This document shows, one piece after another, positions 1 through 9,040 of a DNA stretch of 64,000 bases. Origin of the DNA: Conchocele bisecta (taxonomy: Eukaryota > Mollusca > Bivalvia > Lucinida > Thyasiridae). How positions within the stretch are numbered: position 1 is the first letter of the stretch; every line of letters starts with the position of its first letter. The DNA lies in NCBI GenBank assembly GCA_029237695.1, contig CM055265.1, positions 107,248,773 to 107,312,772 on the forward strand, in the 5' to 3' direction. The notes under the pieces were generated by a model, which searched no databases, was not told where the DNA came from, and saw nothing but the letters and a program-made list of their open reading frames with translations. The position numbers and the translations under genes are program-made.

Positions 1-2
1 AC

Positions 3-558
3 AGACCGTTTCAGTGTGGCATAGCGGTCTACCAGTTGGCCAAGCTCCGGATGCTGGAGTTCTACTACGACTTCTTGGACAAGTACGTGGATCGCGGAGA
101 TTTCGAACTTATACAGATGGACACTGACAGCATGTACTTCGCGGTGTCGGAGAAGATGCTGGCGAAGGTGGTGAGGAAGAAGATGAAGAGAAAGTTCAAC
201 AAGGAGAAGGCCGAGTGGTTGGCGTGGGATAAATGGAGCGAAAGAGAACCCGGACTGTTCAAGCTGGAATTCGAGGGGGGATAGAGCCATCGCGCTGTGC
301 AGCAAGTGTAAATACGTGACCGGTAACGAACAAACTAAGCACTCGGCCAAGGGGATGTCGAGGATATCTAACGATCTGACTTGGTGGAGGTACAAGAGCA
401 CTCTCGAAGGGAGAAGGGACATGGCGGAGAACAGGGGATTCCGAATGGTTGACGATGTGATGAAGACGTACAATCAGAAGAAGTTTGGGCTGTCGGCGTA
501 CTACGATAAGAGGAGAGTGATGGAAGACGGGGTACACACCGAGCCTATAGATAGGTAA
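3..558 (+). pseudogene. Family B DNA polymerase, C-terminal part (viral, broken)
   Basis: This is the 3' end of a replicative DNA polymerase gene whose upstream part lies outside the window. Reading from base 3, the frame contains a helix followed by MDTDSMYF (bases 117-140), the palm motif C (xDTDS) with the two catalytic aspartates of family B polymerases. The frame closes at 282-284, directly after a run of six G (about 273-279). The downstream half, with SAKGM and GLSAYYDKR stretches, is open in the next frame to the stop at 556-558, so one frameshift in the G run explains the break. It is GC-rich relative to the interior of the window and convergent with the minus-strand gene that follows. 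Known family role: viral genome replication. The DTDS motif supports PolB; the Polinton/adintovirus-like affiliation is inferred from neighbours. Confidence 0.85.
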
Positions 559-591
559 AAGAAAAGAGAATTCTGAAAAAAGGGGAGAATA

Positions 592-1474
592 CTAAAGACA
601 CTGACGAGAGTCTGACCGACTATGACGACGGATGGTCCGGGGTAGCTGGGTGTCAGAAGGCACCGCGAACAAACCCGCGCGATGGACCACTGTCGATGTA
701 GTAGAGCACGGGCTCATCGGGTTTGGTAATAGATCGATCCAGATGATATACATTGAGAGACGACACGGGATCAGTCGCGCGGCGGCGACCACCTTCGAGC
801 TCTCCCGGTTGATAGAGGTACCGGACGGCAACATCCGATGGACGCCGTTTCTCCGCTAAACAAACGGGTTGCCCGCGCGAGACGGCAGATGGCTTGTGCG
901 TCACCTTTTTTGCCTTCATGGCATCTACGGGCTTCTTACCGATCAATCTGGTCACCTCGCCGTTCAGTGCAGAGACCACGGCGGGCAGCCTGGTCACCCA
1001 CTCGGTCGATCGCGTATGAGGGTCTACAAGCTATTTGGCATATTGGTGCGGCTGGTTGTCTCGAAAGGTATTTCCGCAGCGGGAAGGCACACAGGGTGCC
1101 CACAACTGCCAGACCACCACCAAGAACCCACGGGTTGATCCAGGTAGGAGCTACAATCTCCGACAGTTCCTGCGGAGATTGAACCGCAGCTGTCTTAAGA
1201 TGTTTTGCTGTTGTGCAATCGGAGATTGCTGCCCCTCCTGAGCTGGTGCGGTTGGAGCTGGAACAAATAACGACTGTTTGGCCTCTCGAAGCTCGGCGAG
1301 TATTTTATCTTGTTTAGCTTTTCGGGTGGCAGCCGCTACCCGCCCAGCTGCCTGTCTTTTTGCGTTTTTGTGTCGTGCAATCGGACACATGCTGCTCCTG
1401 AGCTGGAGCGGAGTTGGAAGTGCTGCAATCGGGGATTTCTGTTCCGTCACTCTCGCAGGTGCATCTTGTGTCAT
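592..1474 (-). pseudogene. Unidentified viral gene with one hydrophobic segment (several frameshifts)
   Basis: I do not recognise this family. Minus-strand coding is spread over at least three frames that follow each other in order: 1474-1151 (about 107 residues, Ala/Gln/Lys-rich, probably disordered or helical), about 1165-1020 (a hydrophobic stretch containing VLGGGLAVVGTLCAFPL, a likely membrane helix), 1020-653 (basic, then a conserved-looking domain with YLYQPGELEGG and KPDEPVLYYIDSGP), and a last short piece to the stop at 592-594. If these are one gene it encoded roughly 290 residues. It is convergent with the polymerase gene and shares its GC-rich base composition, so I place it in the viral element. 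It could equally be two adjacent genes. Confidence 0.5.
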
Positions 1475-1575
1475 AATTTTCTGAGCTTATAGTTCCTGGC
1501 TATATATGTCCAAATTGACAGTGCTTAGCCGTGGTCAACGCGGTTGTCAGCGGAGCTAAGTACATTCCAAACTTG

Positions 1576-1809
1576 TTATAAATTGTGATAAATTGAGCAG
1601 CAGGCTGTTCTAAGAGTGTGTCCTACAAAAGGGTCAGTCTCTAGATCGCGAATCAACGCCGCGGTGTTTGGTATAGGGAGAAGTATACTAACAGCGGTAG
1701 CGTACAAATGAATAGCCGCCGATCCAAGAATTTTCGTCATCTCCGCACCAAACCTGGATTCGTATCGCGCATACATTTTATCGATCTCCGCATCTGACAT
1801 CTTGTCCAC
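1576..1809 (-). CDS. Small viral protein with hydrophobic centre, unknown function
   Basis: An open 77-residue frame with ATG at 1809 (a second ATG, giving MSDAEIDKMYARYESRFG, lies three codons in). The first 28 residues are charged and helical, the middle (AIHLYATAVSILLPIP) is hydrophobic enough for a membrane or buried helix, and the C-terminus carries a conserved-looking DPFVGHTL. It is one of the few frames in the left viral copy without a break. It lies on the same strand as the preceding unidentified gene, about 100 bases upstream of it. No function can be assigned. Its place inside the viral block, not a motif, is the reason to call it viral. Confidence 0.55.
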   Translation of the reverse strand: MDKMSDAEIDKMYARYESRFGAEMTKILGSAAIHLYATAVSILLPIPNTAALIRDLETDPFVGHTLRTACCSIYHNL

Positions 1810-1909
1810 CTGACAAACTGAGAGAAGCCTACCGAAATACTACTCCGATTGTCCCCCAGCAACCAGCGCAGCTAGCCGCTCGCGTCGCGTCGTGTTTTCA
1901 TTTTTCACA

Positions 1910-3500
1910 TAGGCATAGCTTTTCCGTCGGCGTCGGCAACGGCGGCGTCGGCGGCGACGTCAACATTTCACGTTAAGTTTTTGCGTTTAGCTCAGTTTCC
2001 AGAAAACTATAACTCCTACGACCTCTATACTTGGTATACATCAACACTGTGATGTAATCATCTCACACAGTGGGAGCCCATTGACATTGACCTAGTTTTC
2101 ATGGTTTATTGACCTACTTTTCACATGCATTCAACTTTAAGTTTTTGCGTTTAGCTCCGTTTCTAAAACTTAACGCTCAGGTTAATTCATTGTAACTTCT
2201 GTTTACCTCTATGAAATGCTTTAATATTTCATACATGAATTTGTAACAACATCTCGCATCATTCTACATAAATCCCATGGTGGCCGCTAACCCCAAAGGT
2301 CAAGGTCACTGACTTAGACATTTCCGTGTTTGGAAAAGTTAACGCTCGGTTTAATGTATTACAACTTCTGTTTCCCTTGATGGAATGCTTCGGTATACAT
2401 CAACACTGTGGTGTAACCATCTCACACACAGGGAGCCCATGTGACATTGACCTATTTTTCATGGTTCAATGACCTACTTTTCACATGCATTCAACGTTAA
2501 GTTTTTGTGTTTAGCTCTGTTTCTAAAACTTAACTCTCAGGTTAATTCATTGTAACTTCTGTTTCCCTCAATGGAATGCTTTAGTATTTCAAACATGCAT
2601 TTGTAACAACATCCCACATCATTCTACTGAAAGCCCATGGTGCCCGCTAACCCCAAAGGTCAAGGTCGCTGACTTAGAAATTTCCGTGTTTGGAAAAGTT
2701 AATGGCCAGTTTATGCTTTAATATTTCATACATGCATTTGTAACAACATCCCGCATCATTCTACAGAAAGCCCATGGTGCCCGCTAACCCTAAAGGTCAA
2801 GGTCGCTGACTTAGAAATTTCCGTGTTTGAAAAAGTTAACGCTCAGTTTATGCTTTGATATTCCATACATGCATTTGTAACAACATCCCGCATCATGCTA
2901 CAGAAAGCCCATGATGCCCGCTAACGCCAAAGGTCAAAGTCACTGACTTAGAGAAATGTTCGTGTTTGGAAAAGTTAGCACTCTGTTTATGCTTTAATAT
3001 TCCATACATGCATTTGTAATAACATCCCGCATCATTGTACAGAAAACCCATGGTTCCCGCTAACCCCAAAGGTCAAGGTCACTGAATTATAAATTTCCGT
3101 GTTTGGAAAAGTTAACGCTCGTTTTATGCTTTAATATTCCATACATGCATGTGTAACAACATCCCGCATCATTCTACAGAAATCCCATGGTGCCCGCAAA
3201 CCCCAAATGTCAAGGTCGCTGACTTAGAAAGGTCCGTGTTTGGAAAAGTTAACGCTCCGTTTTAGCGCTCAGTTTATGCTTTACTGTGTCATACATGCAT
3301 TTGTAACAACATCCCGCATCATTCTACAGAAAGCCCATGGTGCCCGCTAACCCCAAAGGTCAAGGTCACTGAATTAGAAATTTCCGTGTTTGGAAAAGTT
3401 AACGCTCAGTTTATGCTTTGATATTCCATACATGCATTTGTAACAACATCCCGCATCATTCTACAGAAAGCCCATGTTTCTCACTAACCCCAAGGTTATT
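1910..3500. repeat. Satellite array, 360-bp then 137-bp units with TCAAGGTCA boxes
   Basis: This array separates the small viral gene from the ATPase remnant. It opens with GC-rich CGGCG repeats (about 1930-1965) and the phrase TTAAGTTTTTGCGTTTAGCT. The first part repeats at 360 bp: the phrase CACATGCATTCAAC recurs near 2122 and 2482, and GGTCAAGGTC at 2298 and 2658. From about 2620 the unit shortens to 137-139 bp, with the GGTCAA box starting at 2658, 2795, 2932, 3071, 3208 (mutated) and 3358. The last step is 150 bp because of a small insertion. Each unit keeps a TCAAGGTCA box, CATACATGCATTTGTAACAA and a CATGGTGCCCGCTAACCCC segment. It probably inserted into or expanded within the viral copy after integration. 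Confidence 0.85.
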
Positions 3501-3576
3501 ACAAGCTCCTTATGTACTATCAAACTGCACTAGGCGGGAAATTTTGCTCCGCGGAGCTCTTGTCTTTCAGGAAAGA

Positions 3577-3672
3577 TACCGTATCGGCAGTCGTGCCGAC
3601 AGTCGTGTTGGCAGTCGTGTCGGCAGTCGTTCCTACAGGTCCAGTCGTGTCGGCAGTTGGGGGCAGTCAATA
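3577..3672. repeat. 12-bp minisatellite (GGCAGTCGTGTC-type)
   Basis: About seven imperfect copies of a GTCGGCAGTCGT-like unit. On the minus strand it translates as repeated Cys-Arg-His-Asp, which makes a spurious cysteine-rich frame. I see no gene here. It marks further repeat growth between the 137-bp satellite and the ATPase remnant. Confidence 0.7.
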
Positions 3673-3950
3673 CGACTGTTTCTTCCATTAGCTGATCGAA
3701 AAGTTCGTCGCAGTTCATGATGTTTATTCCAACAGTGTTGTGTGTGCTATCCTCAGTAGTATCATAAGTTTAACATCAAACTGTTTCAAAAACATAATTT
3801 CTATGAAATAAATTAAATTACAATCATCAAACAGTTTCAAAAACAACTTGAAATTAGACAGTCTGTAATACCAACTTATTGCGAGCAATTACGAGTAATT
3901 ACGAATAATGTTTTTAAATAACGAGTAAAAATTCAGTAATAATTCAGTAA
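3673..3950. other. AT-rich spacer, no gene seen
   Basis: Low-complexity AT-rich DNA containing a short direct repeat: an AAACNGTTTCAAAAACA phrase occurs at about 3778 and again at about 3829. Nothing coding is recognisable. Confidence 0.5.
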
Positions 3951-4108
3951 GCAGCAACTTGTTGTTGGTAATATTCGGTAATGAGCAACTTGTTGCGAGT
4001 AATGAGCAACTTGTTGCGAGTAATGAGCAACTTGTTGCGAGTAATCAGAAACTTGTTGCGAGTAATCACTTGTTGCGAGTAATTCAGCAACTTGTTGTGG
4101 GTTATTTG
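3951..4108. repeat. 21-bp minisatellite, GAGCAACTTGTTGCGAGTAAT
   Basis: Six or seven head-to-tail copies of a 21-bp unit whose core AACTTGTT is nearly palindromic. The best three copies (about 3980-4040) are perfect and later ones degrade. The array ends about 40 bases before the stop codon of the ATPase remnant, so it sits in what would be that gene's 3' flank. Confidence 0.85.
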
Positions 4109-4149
4109 ATGCATTTATTTAAAAAATAACTTCATAATCGTTGGGTTGA

Positions 4150-4612
4150 TCAGTCTTTAGCATAAGCTTGGCGTGTTTTAGTTTCCGAAAGCATCTGTCG
4201 AACCTCCAGGCGCTCCTCGCGCGTTGGGATAACGTCGTTCTCTCGAAGACAGTCATCGAATGAGTATCGGTCCTTGCAGTGAAAGATGGCGACCCATTTC
4301 GTTTGCTCGCGCAGATCCTTGAGGACGGCATTGTACTTCTGAGTGGAGATCCATACGCTTTGCCCCACATGCCGGCCCGAAAATGCGAGCTCGGAGAGCA
4401 TGTCCTTCTTTTTGGTCATCGCCGCCTTGGCCGAGCAGTCGTCAATCACGTATAGGGTAGACTCACCCTGGAAGATTTGGTATAAACCACGCAGCCAATC
4501 GTGAAGCCTATCACCGGGGTCAATAATGTAAACCTCAGGGTCGGTCCATATCCACGGGCGCCGCTGATAAGTCTCGTTGTGCCGCACAGTGGGACACAGT
4601 ATCACAATGTGT
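4150..4612 (-). pseudogene. DNA-packaging ATPase (FtsK/HerA, A32-like), C-terminal two-thirds
   Basis: The minus-strand frame of about 151 codons shows a Walker B motif (TLYVIDDCSA) followed by a glutamine sensor-like segment (GQSVWISTQ) and a C-terminal acidic/helical region. This is the order found in viral genome-packaging ATPases that pump DNA into preformed capsids. The part with Walker A (GxxxxGK[ST]) should lie upstream, but directly before codon 1 the sequence is already the end of the capsid gene. The nucleotide-binding loop has therefore been deleted. The stop at 4150-4152 looks natural. The neighbouring capsid gene on the same strand supports the call, since the two are commonly adjacent in Polinton-like viruses. 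The remnant cannot be active as an ATPase. Confidence 0.75.
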
Positions 4613-5890
4613 AGAGTACTGAGACGTATAGGGCATCTGCGATGTTTATTTGTGCGTCTGTGATTATATATAAGTACACGTTCAATGGCCCTGCTCCATC
4701 CGCCTCTTTAGTTATCTGGATTGTCACACCCTCGCTAGCGTTCTCAACTTGGCGTCCACTACCGTGCATTTTGGTCGTCGTCGCAAGCTCGCATGTCTAG
4801 CCATAACGCGTATTTGGTAGTCAGGAACTGCGCGAGGGAGACGTCCAAGAGCTGCAGGTCTTTGGCAACCGCGGGAGCGCTTAGAGCTGGCAGCAAACTG
4901 ATTTCTGGCTGCGTGCCACTGCTGGTGCGTGCGAAAGCCCTGGCTGTAGAGTTAATTGGGGACTTCCTCGATCGTCACCTCTACCATTGTGATTTTGGGG
5001 TTATATAATTTGTCAGTTTCTCTAACCCCCAGCTCGAACCGACCCTCCTCGAACAGCATCAGTATACATTTCATCGAGCGGGCGGGTACGTTGACATTAA
5101 TATTCCACAATGTGTCACTTTTGTCTTTCGTCATCTTGCGGTGGCGAAGAACTCGGTCGTAAAGTATGGCAACGCGCCCGGCGTACTGGGTTCTGATCAA
5201 TCGCGCGAGTTCGGGCATCGTGACCATGTCGTACTCCAGCGAAACATTGTCGATCGTATACGTCGATGCCATGTCAGTGGCTATAACTCGGCCGTAGTCG
5301 TTGAACGTTAGTTCGTATTCGAGGCGGTCCGCCAAAGCACTCTGATAGTAGGGCATGTGACTCTCCAGCAACTCAAAGTCGAGCGGGATGTAGAAGCGGT
5401 TGCCGTAAGCAGCCGCGATCGCGTTGTCGCTCGCGTTGTTATCTACCTGGTTGCCAGTCCCGATTCTAAGTCTGGTTACGTTCTTATTTGTGCTGGTGTC
5501 AATACCCTGATATACCGTGTTTTCGCGCTCTTGTGCCGTCTTCCACAGGTCCTGGTAACAATGGTAGACGTCGCTGTCGTCGATCGACATCACCTCATTA
5601 CCAGAAATCTTTATCATGGTCTTCTTGACGATGGCGCGACCCAGGTTCTGAACGACGGTTCGGTCGACGTCTGTCGACGTCAGCGAAATAGTGAAAGCGA
5701 GGAGAACAGTACCCGGCACAATGACGTCGCTAGCTCCGAGGTTGGGGAAGCGGGCCAAGAGCTGCTGGATCTGGTCGATCGTCGATGGGTTGTTCGTAAT
5801 AACGACGCTCTGTCTCACGCCTTTCGCCCCAAGGGGCTCCCGCAGTCTGCGGTATGGATTGAGTTTGCGGCCGTATTGACTCGAAGACAT
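4602..5890 (-). pseudogene. Candidate major capsid protein of the endogenous virus (left copy)
   Basis: The ATG at 5890 opens a 312-codon frame rich in beta-type sequence with few charged runs. It ends at a TAA (4954-4952) that replaces a sense codon: recognisable coding continues behind it. The remaining roughly 110 codons are spread over shifted frames, with one shift near 4880 and another near 4772, and the last frame closes with TGA at 4604-4602. Total length about 420-430 codons. I recognise the sequence style (KKTMIKISGNEVMSIDDSDV, then NPKITMVEVTIEEVPN) as that of an uncharacterised family in invertebrate genomes that accompanies the packaging ATPase. A double-jelly-roll capsid role is inferred from size, position and partner, not proven. 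A second copy starts at 63477 and is about 96% identical over the first 250 bases. Confidence 0.6.
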
Positions 5891-5923
5891 ATTTAGTAAC
5901 TCTATTAAACCCGTATGTTAACG
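5891..5923. promoter_or_regulatory. Divergent promoter between capsid and acidic-protein genes (left copy)
   Basis: Only 33 bases separate the two start codons. Most of them are conserved in the right copy (63450-63476) as a block reading TACGGGTTTAATAGAGTTAC towards the capsid gene. Because the acidic-protein gene beside it has diverged strongly, conservation of this spacer suggests it holds the promoter elements for both genes. No TATA consensus beyond TTTAATA is visible. Confidence 0.5.
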
Positions 5924-6700
5924 ATGGCTGGTTACGATATTGGTATGGACGAATTCGGCCGAGACGATTACCTCGATGATGATTACCTCGATGATGATGA
6001 CCTCGATGATTTACTCGATGATGATGTCATCGATGACGATAACGAAACGCCCTTCATAGAGACTCCAGCCGGCGAGGAAATAGGTGGCGCTACCAACACC
6101 ATTAGTCTAAGCCAGGAATTAGTCAAGTCAGCTGTAGACGACTACTGGTCTCGCTCTCTCTCCGGTCGCTCGGCCACGGAATGCCGCGCAATGGAGTTGG
6201 ATGGTGATGAGTATGCCTCGTCGAACCACCGCAACTGGTCTGTCTGGTCGCTCAGTTTGGCAGAAACAGGTATGGTCCCATCTGTCGGCCGCGACTACAC
6301 CAAGTTCGAATAGGATCTGCGTGGTAGGTTGCGGCTAAAAGCATCAAATGTCCCAATCATTAACGTGAGGACCGGAAAACCCCTAGCGCTGACCACCGTT
6401 GTCGGAAGTCGGGGCGGTGGCCAAATCACAAGGAGCGAACTAGGTTTCCCAGATTGGAAGCGTGGTAAACGAATTATGCAGGCCCGCGTTGTAGATGCCC
6501 TACAGTCTACCGACGAAACGATGGCGAAGACTGTCGCCGGGATAGAAACTGTTGAACTCAGCGAGCTCCCTCGTGTAGCCACCGACGCTATTCGCACACT
6601 GGAGATCAGCGAAAGTGAGATAGACGGAATACTCAGCACGATGGATGACCCACCGTTACCTCTTCGCGAACTCCGGGGACTCGATAGGATGCTGAGGATG
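5924..6700 (+). pseudogene. Acidic viral protein, left copy (stop and 3' truncation)
   Basis: Transcribed away from the capsid gene. The ATG at 5924 (MAGYDIGMDEFG) is chosen because the right copy starts at the equivalent MADYD. Residues 10-40 are almost pure Asp/Leu/Tyr/Asp blocks. A middle segment (ETPFIETPAGEE, SQELVKSA) is shared with the right copy, then comes a lysine-containing part (LKASNVPIIN) and a helical acidic tail (VELSELPRVATDAIR). A single in-frame TAG at 6311-6313 interrupts it. Relative to the right copy it has about 100 extra bases (about 6145-6245), apparently in frame. Around 6690-6705 it stops matching and runs into the inverted remnant of another viral gene, so its natural end is lost. 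Function unknown; a scaffold or capsid-associated role is only a guess. Confidence 0.6.
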
Positions 6701-7245
6701 GCCCAGACGAATGTGCGAATGGAGTCGTTGAGGCGGGTAACCCCAGCCCTGGTGAACCCCTCCCCCCTATCCAAAAGGAAAGTCCCCCAGCCGATCTCGA
6801 CGTGTTCGCTCTGTTCTATGTAGTCGACGCGACGTATGACAGATGGAAGGTATTTACAGCCGGCGAAATTAGTCCAATGGTGGATCTGAAGACGCGCCGA
6901 ATGTCATGGTGTTTGAATCGAAACTTCCCCCATTGCGGGTTACGATATTTTTGTTTAGAAATATATCACCTAACCCACCATTTTTAGTAACTGTTTTCTG
7001 TTTCCAGTCGGTATTTTTAGAAATCTGAAATTCGTCACATATTCTTCCGTAGGCTTTGTGGTCGTACGCGTTGTATAGAGGGTTCCACTTATCCTCTTGG
7101 GGTAGTTGCGCTTTCATCTATTGTATGATTCTCCTGATCGTGTAGTAGACGTGAAAAGTATAAGCACTTTCACTGAAAGCGCTCTCATTATGCTCCATGT
7201 GGTTTATGGAAGAGACACCACACTCGGTTGTGGTCGTGTTACCGT
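6690..7245 (-). pseudogene. Fragment of the long structural gene (left copy, both ends lost)
   Basis: The minus strand carries, in broken frames, homologous counterparts of the middle of the right-copy gene at 60920-62184. It shares LPQEDKWNPLYNAYDHKAYG against LPQDAGWDPISATYDRKAFE, a preceding YTFHVYYTIRRI against YNFHMYYPIRRI, and a distal RLNDSIRTFVWAIL against RINASIRIYVWAIL. Breaks include a TAG just before the MKAQLPQ segment (about 7118-7120), a stop after SSDPPLD (6869) and a shift into the frame that closes near 6700. Its beginning (before about 7245) and its C-terminal third are absent. The distal end is joined tail to tail with the acidic-protein gene, which shows an internal deletion. 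Confidence 0.6.
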
Positions 7246-7329
7246 GTGCCGCAGTCACCTCTCATATATATATCTCCTCGATACTTTGGTGCATATGGTT
7301 AAACCAATACACAAAAAAATACACCGGCG

Positions 7330-7420
7330 GTTTGTGAACAGGTAATGTTTATCTCCAGGTTTATGTTTCATAACTGTCTTGGTGGTTGTGTGTGTAATAA
7401 GGAGCGTTCCTATCCGACCG
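7330..7420. repeat. Viral subterminal repeats: GTTTATCTCCAGG box and GTTCCTATCCGACCGC box
   Basis: A roughly 55-bp segment (GTTTATCTCCAGGTTTATG through GGTTGTGTGTG) is found again, diverged, at 8127-8180 in the same direction and at about 58685-58745 in reverse. It is followed at 7399 by GTTCCTATCCGACCGC, a 16-mer that occurs six times in the window, always next to the small cysteine-rich gene. Repeats confined to viral copies suggest terminal or replication-related sequences. Confidence 0.6.
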
Positions 7421-7537
7421 CCGTTAAACTGTGCCATAAATCAGCCGAATGCCGATATAAGGAGCGGTGGTGTAGTGACAATGCCCGACAAATAACAAGG
7501 GCAAAATAGTCTTACGGGACTTATCAAAAACTACACA

Positions 7538-7834
7538 TCAGATCGGGTCTATCTTTCTATCTGACTTCCTGATTTGAATTATTACTGAACGATAATACTT
7601 GCGGCGAGCACGTAATTCCTTTTTAACCAGTCGATGAGTAGCGCGAGTGCCACCGCACGGTGGACATAGCAGTGACTCGGATCTTGTCCCTACCCCACAA
7701 TGCCGACATGGACGAGGCGAAACGGACCCTCTTCGCATCCATACCCGGTGATGCTTGCAATACTCGTAAATACCGGTACGATAACATCTCTCGTGACTAC
7801 CTGTCTTCAACCACGCACAATTAACTAGAACCAT
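7538..7834 (-). CDS. Small cysteine-rich zinc-ribbon-like viral protein (left copy)
   Basis: An open frame of 98 residues. The ATG at 7834 is preferred over an upstream one at 7864 because the right copy starts at the equivalent methionine. It shows an N-terminal C6, C17, C26-K-H-H group and a second group, C43-x2-C46 (PCRHCGVGT) with C57-x2-C60 (CPPCGG), which is a zinc-ribbon spacing. The C-terminus is strongly basic. The right copy (57956-58243) is about 80% identical in protein and also open, the only gene intact in both copies. A nucleic-acid-binding, perhaps transcriptional, role is plausible from the zinc ribbon and basic tail, but the family is not one I can name. Confidence 0.7.
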   Translation of the reverse strand: MVLVNCAWLKTGSHERCYRTGIYEYCKHHRVWMRRGSVSPRPCRHCGVGTRSESLLCPPCGGTRATHRLVKKELRARRKYYRSVIIQIRKSDRKIDPI

Positions 7835-7914
7835 TGTGTGGTTACATACACTGAGTATAACCAATGGATTCTTATCTCTAATAGGGTGTCATCTCGTATC
7901 ATTGATAACTTCTC

Positions 7915-8190
7915 ATCCAGTCGAAGAAGTATATGGTCTCGCGTTCCTATCCGACCGCCACTTGTCTATATCGGGCACACCCACAAAGAAAAGGGCTGGT
8001 CATGTCTGACTGGACCACCTTTTTATTATTTGTAGCAGCCGACAATGTTTCAATTACACGGTTATGACCATGTGTGTATTTATAGCCGAGTGTATTTTGC
8101 CTTATCGATATTGCACAACACTAGGTAGTGTTTATCTTCAGGTTTATATTTCATAACAGCCTTCGTGGTTGTGTGGGCGAAGGCGTCACT
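7915..8190. repeat. Outer subterminal region of the left viral copy
   Basis: Upstream homology between the two cysteine-rich genes runs to about 7915 (right copy about 57870). Beyond it the left copy has the GTTCCTATCCGACCGC box (7943) followed by CTTGTCTATATCGGGCAC, a CTGGACCACC phrase and ATTACACGGTTATG. These also appear in the right copy at 58492-58640 in the same plus-strand direction, although the genes are inverted. A second GTTTATCTTCAGG box ends it near 8180. The mixed orientations fit terminal inverted repeats or later rearrangement; the viral end probably lies near 8190. Confidence 0.5.
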
Positions 8191-8224
8191 CTATGGAGAA
8201 TGAGATGCCTTGTCGATGAACCTA

Positions 8225-8465
8225 TGTAACCTGCCAAATAGGGGATAGTTCCTGGTTATGCTGCATATTAATTATTTCCTAGTTACTTGTCCATTGTCAC
8301 CTGCTAAATAGTAGCTGTCAGATATTGGCTGCTGCCTGGTTATGCTCCAAATGTGCAAGATATGTGTCACCGGCCAGCTAGTGGCTACTGACTAAATATG
8401 CTCCATACGTGTCAGATGTGTGTCCATTGTCACCTGCCATATAGGATCTAATGTCTGGTTACGTT
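8225..8465. repeat. About 85-bp degenerate tandem repeat
   Basis: Three diverged copies of a unit containing GTCACCTGCYAAATAG and CTGGTTATGCTCCA. This is the first host-type repeat after the left viral copy. Confidence 0.55.
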
Positions 8466-8599
8466 TTTCGTGCATATTCACATTTTAGAGAAGGGAATTT
8501 ACATGTGATATTTGCGACAGGCCCATGTAAGTTTGCATGGCACGACGCATGCGCAAACTCAGAGGAGAACTGTCATATATTCGCGGTGCTTGTCCAAAG

Positions 8600-9040
8600 T
8601 GATTTCCAGACAAGTTCATTTCCACACAAGTTTACTCTGACGCGACACATGCGTATGCTCACAATATTCTCCTGTGAGTATAGGTATGTGTCGTGTTAAC
8701 TTGTATGGAAATGCCTGGTACAAACACCACACATGTATGGCAGTTCTCCTATGAGTATAGGTATGTGTCGCGTTAACTTGTATGGAAATGCCTGGTAGAA
8801 ACATCCAACATGTATGGCAGTTCTCCTGTGAGTATATGTACCGGTATGTGTCGCGTTAACTTTTATGGTATGAGTCGTGTTAAAAGTAAACCTGTCTGGT
8901 AATGCCTGGTACAAAAACCACACATCTATGGCAGTTTTCCTGTGAGTATATGTATGAGTCGTGTTAAAGTACACCTGTCTGGCAATACCTGGTACAAACA
9001 CCACACATGTATGGCAATTCTCCTGTGAGTATAGGTATGA
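8600..9040. repeat. About 80-115-bp tandem repeat (TATGGCAGTTCTCCTGTGAG)
   Basis: At least five copies of a unit with GAGTATAGGTATGTGTCGYG, TGCCTGGTACAAACACCACA and TATGGCAGTTCTCCTGTGAG. Boxes at about 8735, 8813, 8926 and 9009 give spacings of 78, 113 and 83 bases. Unit lengths vary because of internal indels. No coding potential beyond repeat translation. Confidence 0.75.

Noticed and set aside
3530..3718. Minus-strand frame with repeated Cys-Arg-His-Asp, resembling a metal-binding protein
   Set aside because: Produced by the 12-bp GGCAGTCGT minisatellite. The start segment alone is too short to support a gene.
5357..5896. 179-codon plus-strand frame
   Set aside because: Antisense shadow of the capsid gene; the minus-strand frame matches the second copy at protein level.
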